Origin: Alphaproteobacteria bacterium
GTDB taxonomy: Bacteria; Pseudomonadota; Alphaproteobacteria; Rhodospirillales; Casp-alpha2
DNA: 64,000 nucleotides
Reading direction: 5' to 3'
Assembly (NCBI GenBank): GCA_024279135.1
Contig: JAJRRU010000031.1
Coordinates: 1 to 64,000 of the forward strand
Position 1 is the first letter of the stretch; every line of letters begins with the position of its first letter. Positions 42,147-49,772 of this stretch are shown here, piece by piece. The position numbers and the translations under genes were made by a program. The notes below the pieces were generated by a model. It made no database searches. It worked only from the letters and a program-made list of their open reading frames with translations, and had not been told where the DNA came from.

Positions 42147-44335
42147 TAGTATAATGTCCACCCCTGTGCGGTGTTCCAATTTAAAGAGGTTGGTGATCCA
42201 ACAGTATTTTGGCATGAGGGCGGTACAGCACCAGCTCCTGTTGGATACCATTGATTAAATTCATCAACGCCATTTATGTAACAATAACTACCTGTTCCAC
42301 AGTTTCTATTGCTGGTTGCAGTTGAATTAGTGATTACAGCACCATCTTCACGACTTACAACATATGTACCCTCGTATACACCAGTTCGTCTTGCTTGCGC
42401 TCCACCAGATTGAACGCAATTAGTTTGAACACCTGAAACATTACTGCTTATTAAAGTCCATACAGAAGGCCAGGTTGTTACGGAACACGCAGTCGTCGGG
42501 CCTATCTGTGAACCGGCACCAATCGCTTTTTCATAGATAGTATTGTCCGGACGCTTCCATTGTTCAAAATTGCTGGTTTCTGCAAACTTGGAACAACCTT
42601 CATAGGAAACAGTGCCATTTTCCCTTTCTTCTGTACCTGTTAAAATATATGGCATTTGCACAGCACCAGATAGAACCTGGCTGACAGCAATATCGTAACG
42701 TCCGGATGCTGGACTAATATAAACTGTGGAAAGCTCATATGAATAAAGTTGATCGTTGTTATCTTGCCAGCCAGCGACCTCTACTTGGTGGGCATAAACC
42801 TCCGTTGATTGCTGGCAGTAGGTTACATAATCACGGAAGCCATTATTCATATAATAAAATCGCTCCATGCCATAACTGGCCCCGGCAGTTAAATCATGTT
42901 CCCATGTTGATGGTGCATTACATGTGTCAGTGGTGGAAACAACTGAAGTAGATGAGGTTGGATCAGGTGTGCATTCAGAAATGTATTCAATAGCACCGTT
43001 AATGCTAATTTCCGTTCGATACTGGAACGTCGTTTCCATGGCAGTCATGTCTACAATTTCAGTGCAAATATTATTTCCTGCTGAAGTTGTGAAGGCTTTG
43101 TTATGAACATAAGTAATGCCGGTTTCAATGCAGGGTGTCGCCTGATAAACGAGCCCTGCATCTGAATACACCCACATAGCAAGCTCATAAGAAACATTCG
43201 CATTATAATCATGGCGCATGGTGCAACCATCTATGGTCTGTGCCATAGGCAAGGCTACTTCAATGGTAGAAGCTTCACAGCCACGCACCTGTATTTCTAC
43301 ATTGCTATCATCTTGATAGATAAGAGCCGCTTGAGGCACCGCCTCAAATGCAGCGTAATCAAGATAAATGGAACAGCTTTCTGGTCTCTCCACAATGGGA
43401 AATACTTTTTCACTATCATCAGCACACGATGTTACTTCCTGTCGTGCTCCACCGGCATCGGTGTAGTACAGCACATATTGAGCCGTGGCCGTAAATGCGG
43501 CCAGATCAACATTTTCAGAACACACCGAATAACTATTTTGCAACGGGAATGCATTGCTTAAATCGTCGGTACATTCAGACGTACTGATCACGGCACCGTC
43601 CTTGACAGTCTCGGTGCGGCTTTGCTGGTAGGCTTGCATTTGTGGAATATCAATCCGTACCGAGCAACCCGCTACGGTCACATTAATGACCTCTTCGCCG
43701 TCAGGAGCTACGTAAACAGATTCCGGTGCCTGGTACGCGCCCGCCAGGTCGTTGCTCTGACCACTGCCACTGTTTTGTTGCTGAGAACCGGGATCATTCT
43801 GGGTGATAATGGTTTCTTGCTCTACGGCCTCGTCTTCTTCTTGTGCCACAGTTTCGGTTTCAGCCAGCTTTTCCAAAGCGGCAATTAAAGAAACCGCATC
43901 GCCTTCTACAATAATATCCTGTCCTGGTTCCAAACGTGTTTGGTCCATGTTGAATTGGGCATTAAAGATGTTTGATGGCAGCAGTTCCCGCGCACCGTTC
44001 TTTTCAACCGCTGTGAGGACCAGTTGACCGATACGTTGACCTTCATATTCCACGTATCGAGTAAAGGCTTTGACGGTAATGCCCGTGGTCAATGAGGGAG
44101 AAATACCAGTAACAGACAACCCGCCCAGGTCAATGGCAACCGGCTCGTTCAAGGGAACGTCTGTAATCAAAAGAGGCCGTACCAGTATTTGAGTTTTCTC
44201 GATGATTAAACCCGGGGACACTCCTTCCGGAGTTTGCTCACCTTGCGTTAAGGTGATTTGTGCGAATACAAATCCATTCATGACAATAAAGCCCAGGCTA
44301 ACAATCAATATTGATATGATTTTTTTAATAATCAT
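42146..44335 (-). CDS. secreted six-repeat Cys protein in T4SS operon
   Basis: 729 aa, unrecognised. A signal peptide (residues 1-25, core IISILIVSLGFIVMNGF, cut before QITLTQ). A beta-rich N-terminal domain (~26-150) and a Gln/Ser/acidic linker (~160-200). Then six ~50-residue repeats, each with a Cys pair about 31 residues apart: 224/255, 272/304, 321/353, 371/402, 424/455, 472/507. Repeat starts look like CSVRID, CSENVD, CSIYLD, CTMRHD, CTEIVD. The C-terminal ~200 residues hold more Cys and aromatic residues. Disulfide-linked surface repeats would fit an adhesin or pilus-tip protein. It lies between virB10 and virB11 with one-base overlaps. Confidence 0.85.
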   Translation of the reverse strand: MIIKKIISILIVSLGFIVMNGFVFAQITLTQGEQTPEGVSPGLIIEKTQILVRPLLITDVPLNEPVAIDLGGLSVTGISPSLTTGITVKAFTRYVEYEGQRIGQLVLTAVEKNGARELLPSNIFNAQFNMDQTRLEPGQDIIVEGDAVSLIAALEKLAETETVAQEEDEAVEQETIITQNDPGSQQQNSGSGQSNDLAGAYQAPESVYVAPDGEEVINVTVAGCSVRIDIPQMQAYQQSRTETVKDGAVISTSECTDDLSNAFPLQNSYSVCSENVDLAAFTATAQYVLYYTDAGGARQEVTSCADDSEKVFPIVERPESCSIYLDYAAFEAVPQAALIYQDDSNVEIQVRGCEASTIEVALPMAQTIDGCTMRHDYNANVSYELAMWVYSDAGLVYQATPCIETGITYVHNKAFTTSAGNNICTEIVDMTAMETTFQYRTEISINGAIEYISECTPDPTSSTSVVSTTDTCNAPSTWEHDLTAGASYGMERFYYMNNGFRDYVTYCQQSTEVYAHQVEVAGWQDNNDQLYSYELSTVYISPASGRYDIAVSQVLSGAVQMPYILTGTEERENGTVSYEGCSKFAETSNFEQWKRPDNTIYEKAIGAGSQIGPTTACSVTTWPSVWTLISSNVSGVQTNCVQSGGAQARRTGVYEGTYVVSREDGAVITNSTATSNRNCGTGSYCYINGVDEFNQWYPTGAGAVPPSCQNTVGSPTSLNWNTAQGWTLY

Positions 44336-45420
44336 TATTCAGCTCCTATTTTGTGGATATACCAGTCTTTGGCCGGACGGATTTGTACCCGTGTGCCTTG
44401 AGCAATGGTAATAATTGGGGCAAGATTTACGGTTTGCTCCAGGACAGAAGCGGTGATTTCACCGAGTTTCTGGCTCAGTTCTTCTGAACCCTTGTCAGCA
44501 ACGTTCCCTAAAGGGCTGTTTTCTGAGTTAGAGGAAGCAAAGGCAGTGGCAAAGCGCACGGCTGTAGAAATACCAGTTAGCAGAAACGCCGTGCCGTAGC
44601 GTTCCCAAAAGCGATTATCTACTTCACCAGAAACTCCGGCGCGGCCCTGCACATCACCTGCCGTGGCACTCAGTTGGAGAATTTCTGCCCGGTGACCGCC
44701 CATTAAAATTCGGGTGCATTTAAAGGCAATACGGGTATCGCCCTGGCGACCAGGAGATTCATAATTACAGATCAGGCGTGACCCCTTGGGGATCAGAACG
44801 TTACGGCCATGATAGCCGAATACATCCCTTGTGGTCTGTATAATAGCCTGACCACCTGACCCACTATCGAGCTGGCTGTTCAGGCCGGTTTCCAGAATAC
44901 CGCTGATATAGCGATCTGCGGCCAGAATCCGGCTGTTGTCCACCGGCAGACTGGAAAGCACCCCGTCTGCGTCATATTTTTCTTGCGTGGTTTTCGGTTG
45001 TAGTGACAGCGCGTCACCGGGCAGGGTCAGCGCGGCAGGTTCAATCAGGGAAGCAGTTTGCACTGCCGGTATAACAACTCGCTCACCCCTTATACTTCCT
45101 ATAGAAAAATTGGTCGCATCTGACGTGGTAAAGACCGCCTCCAAAGCCAACCGATAAGGATTTGGTGGCTTTGGAGGCGGGGCCGTGACTGCTACAGGGA
45201 CAGTCAACGGAGGGAGAGGCGGCGGAGACTGGGCGGCTTGCCTGATAATAACGGCAGGGAATGGTGGCACCGCCTGTATTGGTTCAGGTGTGGGCGGCAA
45301 GGCAGCCCATGCCTTTTTATCATCATCGGGAAGAGTCGGGATTGTTGAAGCATCATTCACGGCACAAATGCCGCCAAAGGCAAGGTTGAGAGCGACCAGG
45401 GCTTCGCAGAGAATACTCAT
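44335..45420 (-). CDS. virB10: T4SS core protein VirB10
   Basis: 361 aa. One N-terminal hydrophobic segment (LVALNLAFGGICAV), a long Pro-rich stretch (residues ~30-90), then the VirB10/TrbI barrel domain: ILAADRYISGILETGLNSQL, FGYHGRNVLIPKGSRLICNY, GEVDNRFWERYGTAFLL and IAQGTRVQIRPAKDWYI. Spans the periplasm and forms the outer-membrane pore with VirB7 and VirB9. Overlaps virB9 by 4 bp. Confidence 0.93.
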   Translation of the reverse strand: MSILCEALVALNLAFGGICAVNDASTIPTLPDDDKKAWAALPPTPEPIQAVPPFPAVIIRQAAQSPPPLPPLTVPVAVTAPPPKPPNPYRLALEAVFTTSDATNFSIGSIRGERVVIPAVQTASLIEPAALTLPGDALSLQPKTTQEKYDADGVLSSLPVDNSRILAADRYISGILETGLNSQLDSGSGGQAIIQTTRDVFGYHGRNVLIPKGSRLICNYESPGRQGDTRIAFKCTRILMGGHRAEILQLSATAGDVQGRAGVSGEVDNRFWERYGTAFLLTGISTAVRFATAFASSNSENSPLGNVADKGSEELSQKLGEITASVLEQTVNLAPIITIAQGTRVQIRPAKDWYIHKIGAE

Positions 45421-46442
45421 GCCTTGCCCTCATACTGAATGCAAATATATGACAATCCTGATTTGAGAGTGATCAAGGCGCGAGTACTCTCAATGATAAA
45501 GGTTTGTCCCTGGACACGAGTATTGACCAGCTCGTCAATATCATCGACCACCACATAGGCTGTCGGTAGCTCTAAATCTTTCCAGCGATTCCCGAAACGA
45601 ATATAGGTAAAATGATCATCACGAAACACGGTTTCAGGTTCGAGCAAGGCACCGTCCGGGCCACCGGCCCATAGTTTGTATTGCCCCCATCCACGAAGAG
45701 AATTTATATCGAAGGGGGCTTCCTGGACAAAATCGTCCGCTTTACGCTCCGGCTCCGGGGTTTTCATCCCTTCGACGGCTGCTTTTTGCGCGTCCGATAA
45801 AACCCCCGTTTGTAATGGTGGAAGTGCCGTTTTCGGGCTTGCAGAGGGCAAGCCTTCGATGCCATCAATGGCAATATCTGTGATCGTTACTCGTCCTGTA
45901 ATTCGCACGATCAGGTCCGGCACATTGACAGAGTTAAAACTCTCCGCACGTAAATAAATTGGGTACACCGCCCCTGATGCACCATAAATAATCAGGTTGC
46001 TATCCACGCCAAAACCAAGCGGTTTAACGGCAAGGCGGCGCGTTCCCCTGGTTTTTACATCGAACGATCCACTATCGCCAATATCGGCCCGCTCAATGAC
46101 CTCACCGTCTGGGAGTTCAATGACCGTAACCATGTGTTCGCGGGTACGCACCTTATAGGTGCAAATGCTACACACGGGATATAAAAATACCCCGATTTCA
46201 TTATCTGTATCGTCCCAGGCATCCTGTATCTGACCGCCCACACCGGCACGGTTCATGCTACCGAATTTACCGTTAGCCTGATCTTCGGCCTGTTGCACAA
46301 CACTATCTGCGATAGGGCGCATTGCCTGAGCTGGCTGTGCTGCCGAGGGTGTAGGCGGCAATGTCTTGATGGTTTGCGCGTTGGCCTGTGAAGACAGGGC
46401 AAAAACACAGACTAACAGTAAAAAAAGAATACAATGTTTCAT
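45417..46442 (-). CDS. virB9: T4SS core protein VirB9
   Basis: 341 aa with a signal peptide (CILFLLLVCVFALSSQANAQ). CagX/VirB9 features: FLYPVCSICTYKVRTREHMV, a beta-rich N-terminal domain, and a C-terminal domain with VFRDDHFTYIRFGNRWKDLE and ELPTAYVVVDDIDELVNTRV. A Pro/Ala linker near 215-250. It pairs with the VirB7 lipoprotein and VirB10. Overlaps both neighbours by 4 bp. Confidence 0.92.
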   Translation of the reverse strand: MKHCILFLLLVCVFALSSQANAQTIKTLPPTPSAAQPAQAMRPIADSVVQQAEDQANGKFGSMNRAGVGGQIQDAWDDTDNEIGVFLYPVCSICTYKVRTREHMVTVIELPDGEVIERADIGDSGSFDVKTRGTRRLAVKPLGFGVDSNLIIYGASGAVYPIYLRAESFNSVNVPDLIVRITGRVTITDIAIDGIEGLPSASPKTALPPLQTGVLSDAQKAAVEGMKTPEPERKADDFVQEAPFDINSLRGWGQYKLWAGGPDGALLEPETVFRDDHFTYIRFGNRWKDLELPTAYVVVDDIDELVNTRVQGQTFIIESTRALITLKSGLSYICIQYEGKA

Positions 46443-47170
46443 GAATTCCCCCTTGGTTTAAGAATTAGATCAAGAACCGTTACACCGAGAGGATTCTCGA
46501 AACGATCTGTGCCGGTGGCACTTTGTGGCCTCGTGGTCATGTTGAGATAAACCCGAAGTTTTTTCTTCTCCACAAGCTCCTGTTTGCGCATATCCGTTTG
46601 CACAATATCCACGGCATATTTGTAGGTGCCGTGGGTGTTCTCAATGAAGTCTATGCTTTCAACGGTTATGGATCGTGTCAGTCCGGAATTGATGGCTTTT
46701 TGCACTTCGCCCGATTCAATGCGTTCCTTTTGAAAACGCCTATAAAATTTATCGTCTGTCATGCGGAAGGCTTCGCGGAATCGTTCGGTTTGAGTGATGC
46801 TATCAATCTCCAACAGCAACCGTACATAGCGTCTCGCCATGCTTTCCATGAGCAGATCGAACCCCTGAACTGTCAGTGCCCTGGCCGGTTCAATGCGGTA
46901 AAGCCTGTCGTCGGACGGATCGGCCCGCACCAGGGCGATCTCCGTTGTCTTGAGGGGAAGCAGTGCGGACCAGGCAGATAGCGATATTATTAAACAGGCA
47001 CCCAGAATTATAATAATCCCGGCCTCAAGTCGGGCAATCCATGCCAGACGTCGGTAGGCCACGGCAGAGCTATAAGGATCAGCCAGGCGCACGGACTCGT
47101 GGCGATCAAGGTCGAGAGGCTCGACAGCCATGTTTTCTTTAGACTGATTTATAGAACTCAACCACGCCAT
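46439..47170 (-). CDS. virB8: T4SS inner-membrane protein VirB8
   Basis: 243 aa (a start at 47131 is also possible). A short cytoplasmic part with DPYSSAVAYRRLAWIARLEA, one membrane helix (GIIIILGACLIISLSAWSAL) and the periplasmic NTF2-like VirB8 domain (YVRLLLEIDSITQTERFREA, SGEVQKAINSGLTRSITVES). Nucleates channel assembly. Overlaps the virB7 end by 13 bp. Confidence 0.92.
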   Translation of the reverse strand: MAWLSSINQSKENMAVEPLDLDRHESVRLADPYSSAVAYRRLAWIARLEAGIIIILGACLIISLSAWSALLPLKTTEIALVRADPSDDRLYRIEPARALTVQGFDLLMESMARRYVRLLLEIDSITQTERFREAFRMTDDKFYRRFQKERIESGEVQKAINSGLTRSITVESIDFIENTHGTYKYAVDIVQTDMRKQELVEKKKLRVYLNMTTRPQSATGTDRFENPLGVTVLDLILKPRGNS

Positions 47171-47331
47171 TCAAAGCCGCTCCCGTTATAGTCTTCAATT
47201 TGTTGACAGGCACACGGACTAAGCCGCATATAATCGGAACCACCGCTATTATTGACGGGCATTTCTGTTCGTTTACTGCCACAGGCTGAAAGCAGGAGAG
47301 TAAACGTTAATATTACAATTATATTTTTCAT
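47158..47331 (-). CDS. virB7: VirB7-like lipoprotein
   Basis: 57 aa from ATG 47331. Lipoprotein signal with lipobox LLLSACGSKRTEMP; further Cys residues in LSPCACQQIED could pair with VirB9. The position between virB6 and virB8 fits VirB7; the sequence itself is too short for homology alone. Confidence 0.75.
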   Translation of the reverse strand: MKNIIVILTFTLLLSACGSKRTEMPVNNSGGSDYMRLSPCACQQIEDYNGSGFEWRG

Positions 47332-47339
47332 AGATAACC

Positions 47340-48476
47340 TCATTTGGTTTGTCCGTAATTTTTGGCTTTGTTTATCAAGTCCTGGACCTGAGAGGCCGTA
47401 TTACCGGCAGCTTGTGAGAATGCGCTGCCAGCTCCCCCAGGATTAGTTACAACTCCTGCCGCTCCCCAACCGGCAGCAGAACCGACAGATTTAGCACCCC
47501 CCACTAAAGCACCCACAGCAGGGTGATTTTTCATAGCAATAGCCGTTGCGACTGATCCTGCCGTAATCACAGCGGCGGCTGAGTTTGTCAGGGATGATCC
47601 AGCGATAGAGTTCGCCATGCCGGTCGCCTCGGTCATGAAGGCAGTTCCAAGCCAGCCCATGGCTACAGCAAGCAGAAACGTGGGGTTCGTGATACTCACC
47701 AGCTCGTAAGCGGCCTCTTCGGAGGTAAGGCCAATTTCAAGCCCACTTACGCCGTAGAGCATGACGGCCAGTGCCGCCGTTGCACCGAACAGCACCATGA
47801 AAGCAGATATAAGTGTCCGGATACCGGCTTTCATCATGTCACGACCCCAGCCGAAGCCGAAACCAAGCATTAAAAATGGACTGAGAGTAGCCAGCATCAT
47901 GATACGGAAAATTGAGACAACCACTTGTGAAAAGTAGACGATCAATACGAGAAAATACGGCAGGACAAGAACCAGGGCGTAAAGCGATGGCATCCAATCT
48001 GTTAAGGTTGTAAGTCGGGAAATACTTCCGGCAAGTCTAAAAACAGCCATAACTCCTAACTCAGCCGCACGAACCAGAGCAACCATACCTTCGTCAAGCG
48101 GAATTGCGCCGTTTGATGATGTGACCATGACGGAGCCATGATCGCCAACCAGGAGAGCCAAACTAGCCGCACTGCCCATCATTCCAAGAGAGGCAGAATA
48201 AATGTTATTAACCAGTTCTGGACCCTGGCCCGAGAGCAGAAAACCTGCTATTAATACAAACATAAACTCTTTGGAAATGTCACCAAGAGTTGTCTGGACA
48301 AGAACCAATCGGAGGGCCTGAATGACTATCCATAAACCGGCAAATGATAAGAATAATAACCACATTGGACCGAGCAGGGTTTCGCTCAAATCCTGGGTAA
48401 ACTGGTTCGCCAGTTCCACGTATTCACTGACGATTTTACAGGTGAAGCAATTGTCGCTAGGAGTATTAACGGCCAT
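47340..48476 (-). CDS. virB6: T4SS polytopic membrane protein VirB6/TrbL
   Basis: 378 aa from MAVNTPS. About six membrane segments (LLFLSFAGLWIVIQALRLVL, YALVLVLPYFLVLIVYFSQV, SAFMVLFGATAALAVMLYGV and others), a conserved central region with SIFRIMMLATLSPFLMLGFG, and a Gly/Ala-rich C-terminal tail. Forms part of the inner-membrane channel. Its 5' end overlaps an oppositely directed ORF. Confidence 0.9.
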   Translation of the reverse strand: MAVNTPSDNCFTCKIVSEYVELANQFTQDLSETLLGPMWLLFLSFAGLWIVIQALRLVLVQTTLGDISKEFMFVLIAGFLLSGQGPELVNNIYSASLGMMGSAASLALLVGDHGSVMVTSSNGAIPLDEGMVALVRAAELGVMAVFRLAGSISRLTTLTDWMPSLYALVLVLPYFLVLIVYFSQVVVSIFRIMMLATLSPFLMLGFGFGWGRDMMKAGIRTLISAFMVLFGATAALAVMLYGVSGLEIGLTSEEAAYELVSITNPTFLLAVAMGWLGTAFMTEATGMANSIAGSSLTNSAAAVITAGSVATAIAMKNHPAVGALVGGAKSVGSAAGWGAAGVVTNPGGAGSAFSQAAGNTASQVQDLINKAKNYGQTK

Positions 48477-48987
48477 AATTAGCATCCTTATTATTTCTAC
48501 TGAGGGGCACGCTAAGGTTAGTAAGGACGAGGATTTTTTTGATTTTGAAAATGCAAAAAATATGTGGGTAGAGATTGAATCCTACGATCAAATTCTTTCT
48601 TATTATGACCGGCATTGTCCTGCTGAAACTGGTTTTAAAGGTTGGTATAAAAAATTTAAAAGAAACTCTCAAAAAGCTTTGAATGATTTGCAAAATCATC
48701 CAAATGTAGATGCAATAAAACTTTGCTACGATTGGGAACTTCTGACTGATCAATGGAATGAAATATATGGGACATGGCGAGACAGTCTTTACGCCTATGG
48801 GGGTGAAGGCTGGAATGTGAATGATAATCACCGGATGCGGGGATTGATCGAATACTTGAATATCTTTACGGGTGAAATCAACGATCTGCCGGATTGGAGA
48901 CACCCTAATAATAAAGCCGATGATATTAAAAATATGGCAGTTGGGAATGCTCGATGGTGGAACAAAAGAACCAATGCTGGTAACTAA
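48442..48987 (+). CDS. AT-rich antisense ORF with signal peptide in T4SS operon
   Basis: 181 aa from GTG 48442 (or TTG 48451 after AGGTGA). An N-terminal signal peptide (SLGVLTAIISILIISTEGHA, cut before KVSKDED) and a mature part of ~155 residues with Trp/Tyr-rich segments (YDQILSYYDRHCPAETGFKG, GTWRDSLYAYGGEGWNVNDN). No family recognised. It fills the gap between virB6 and virB5 on the opposite strand and is visibly richer in A+T than its neighbours, so it looks like an inserted cargo gene. Entry exclusion is a guess from position only. Confidence 0.65.
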   Translation: MKQLSLGVLTAIISILIISTEGHAKVSKDEDFFDFENAKNMWVEIESYDQILSYYDRHCPAETGFKGWYKKFKRNSQKALNDLQNHPNVDAIKLCYDWELLTDQWNEIYGTWRDSLYAYGGEGWNVNDNHRMRGLIEYLNIFTGEINDLPDWRHPNNKADDIKNMAVGNARWWNKRTNAGN

Positions 48988-48992
48988 GGAGT

Positions 48993-49772
48993 TCATTCTG
49001 TAACCCCGCCTTCTTCATCGCTCAGATCGACCAGTCCCACGACCGGCACACCGGCCCGCATCGAGAACACAGCTTGGACTTTCAGCATTTGTGCAAGTAT
49101 CTGGTTTTGCTTTGCCAGGGCTCTGGCGATAACCACCTGGCCCTGCCCTATGACCTGTAAGCGATCATTGCTATCAACAGACGATGCAAGAGAGCTTTCC
49201 AGCTCATTTGCAGCTTTGTTGGTTTGCTCCACATCCTTTGCGGCAACGTCAGCATGAGCCATGGCTTTTGTAATGCTATCAACGAATATCCGTTCCCGGC
49301 GTTCCTTGACGACTTTCTCTGCGGCTTCGCGCTCATCCCAAGTTGGCATTTCTGTAAATTTTTTAGGATCGACCCACAGTGTGTCGCGGTAGATCGGCGC
49401 ACCCTCACACACACTGTTAATTTCCAAATCCTTGAAATCAATATTTGGCATGAGCTTTGAAAAGTCAGGTTTCAGGCACTGCATGTCACGCCGGATTGCC
49501 GAGCCTAGAGCATCGAGACCAAAGGTAGGTATTGATATCTGGCCCATTTTGCCAACAGCATTAATTTGATCCTGCACCTTGTTAGATACATCATTTATTG
49601 CATCTAATTGCTCCTGCAATTTTGTGAGTTGGCTACTCAATTTGCCTATCGCCGCAGAATCAATAACGGCCATAGCTGCCCAAGCGGTTGCCGGTAGCCC
49701 CATAACCAGGACAGTTGATAATACAAAGGCTTTCAAGCGATGCTTTCTGATTTTTAAAGGTGGTCTTGCCAT
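48993..49772 (-). CDS. virB5: T4SS minor pilin VirB5/TrbJ-like
   Basis: 259 aa from MARPPLK. Signal peptide (AFVLSTVLVMGLPATAWAAM), then coiled-coil heptads (AAIGKLSSQLTKLQEQLDAI) and a C-terminal helix with GQVVIARALAKQNQILAQML, the VirB5/TrbJ layout. The periplasmic pilus-tip role is known for the family. Its start overlaps virB4 by 19 bp. Confidence 0.85.
   Translation of the reverse strand: MARPPLKIRKHRLKAFVLSTVLVMGLPATAWAAMAVIDSAAIGKLSSQLTKLQEQLDAINDVSNKVQDQINAVGKMGQISIPTFGLDALGSAIRRDMQCLKPDFSKLMPNIDFKDLEINSVCEGAPIYRDTLWVDPKKFTEMPTWDEREAAEKVVKERRERIFVDSITKAMAHADVAAKDVEQTNKAANELESSLASSVDSNDRLQVIGQGQVVIARALAKQNQILAQMLKVQAVFSMRAGVPVVGLVDLSDEEGGVTE

Noticed and set aside
48466-48996. Minus-strand ORF opposite the signal-peptide gene in the virB gap
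   Set aside because: Its product is Ile/Phe-rich with no start signal and looks like a shadow; the plus-strand frame has a signal peptide and normal composition.
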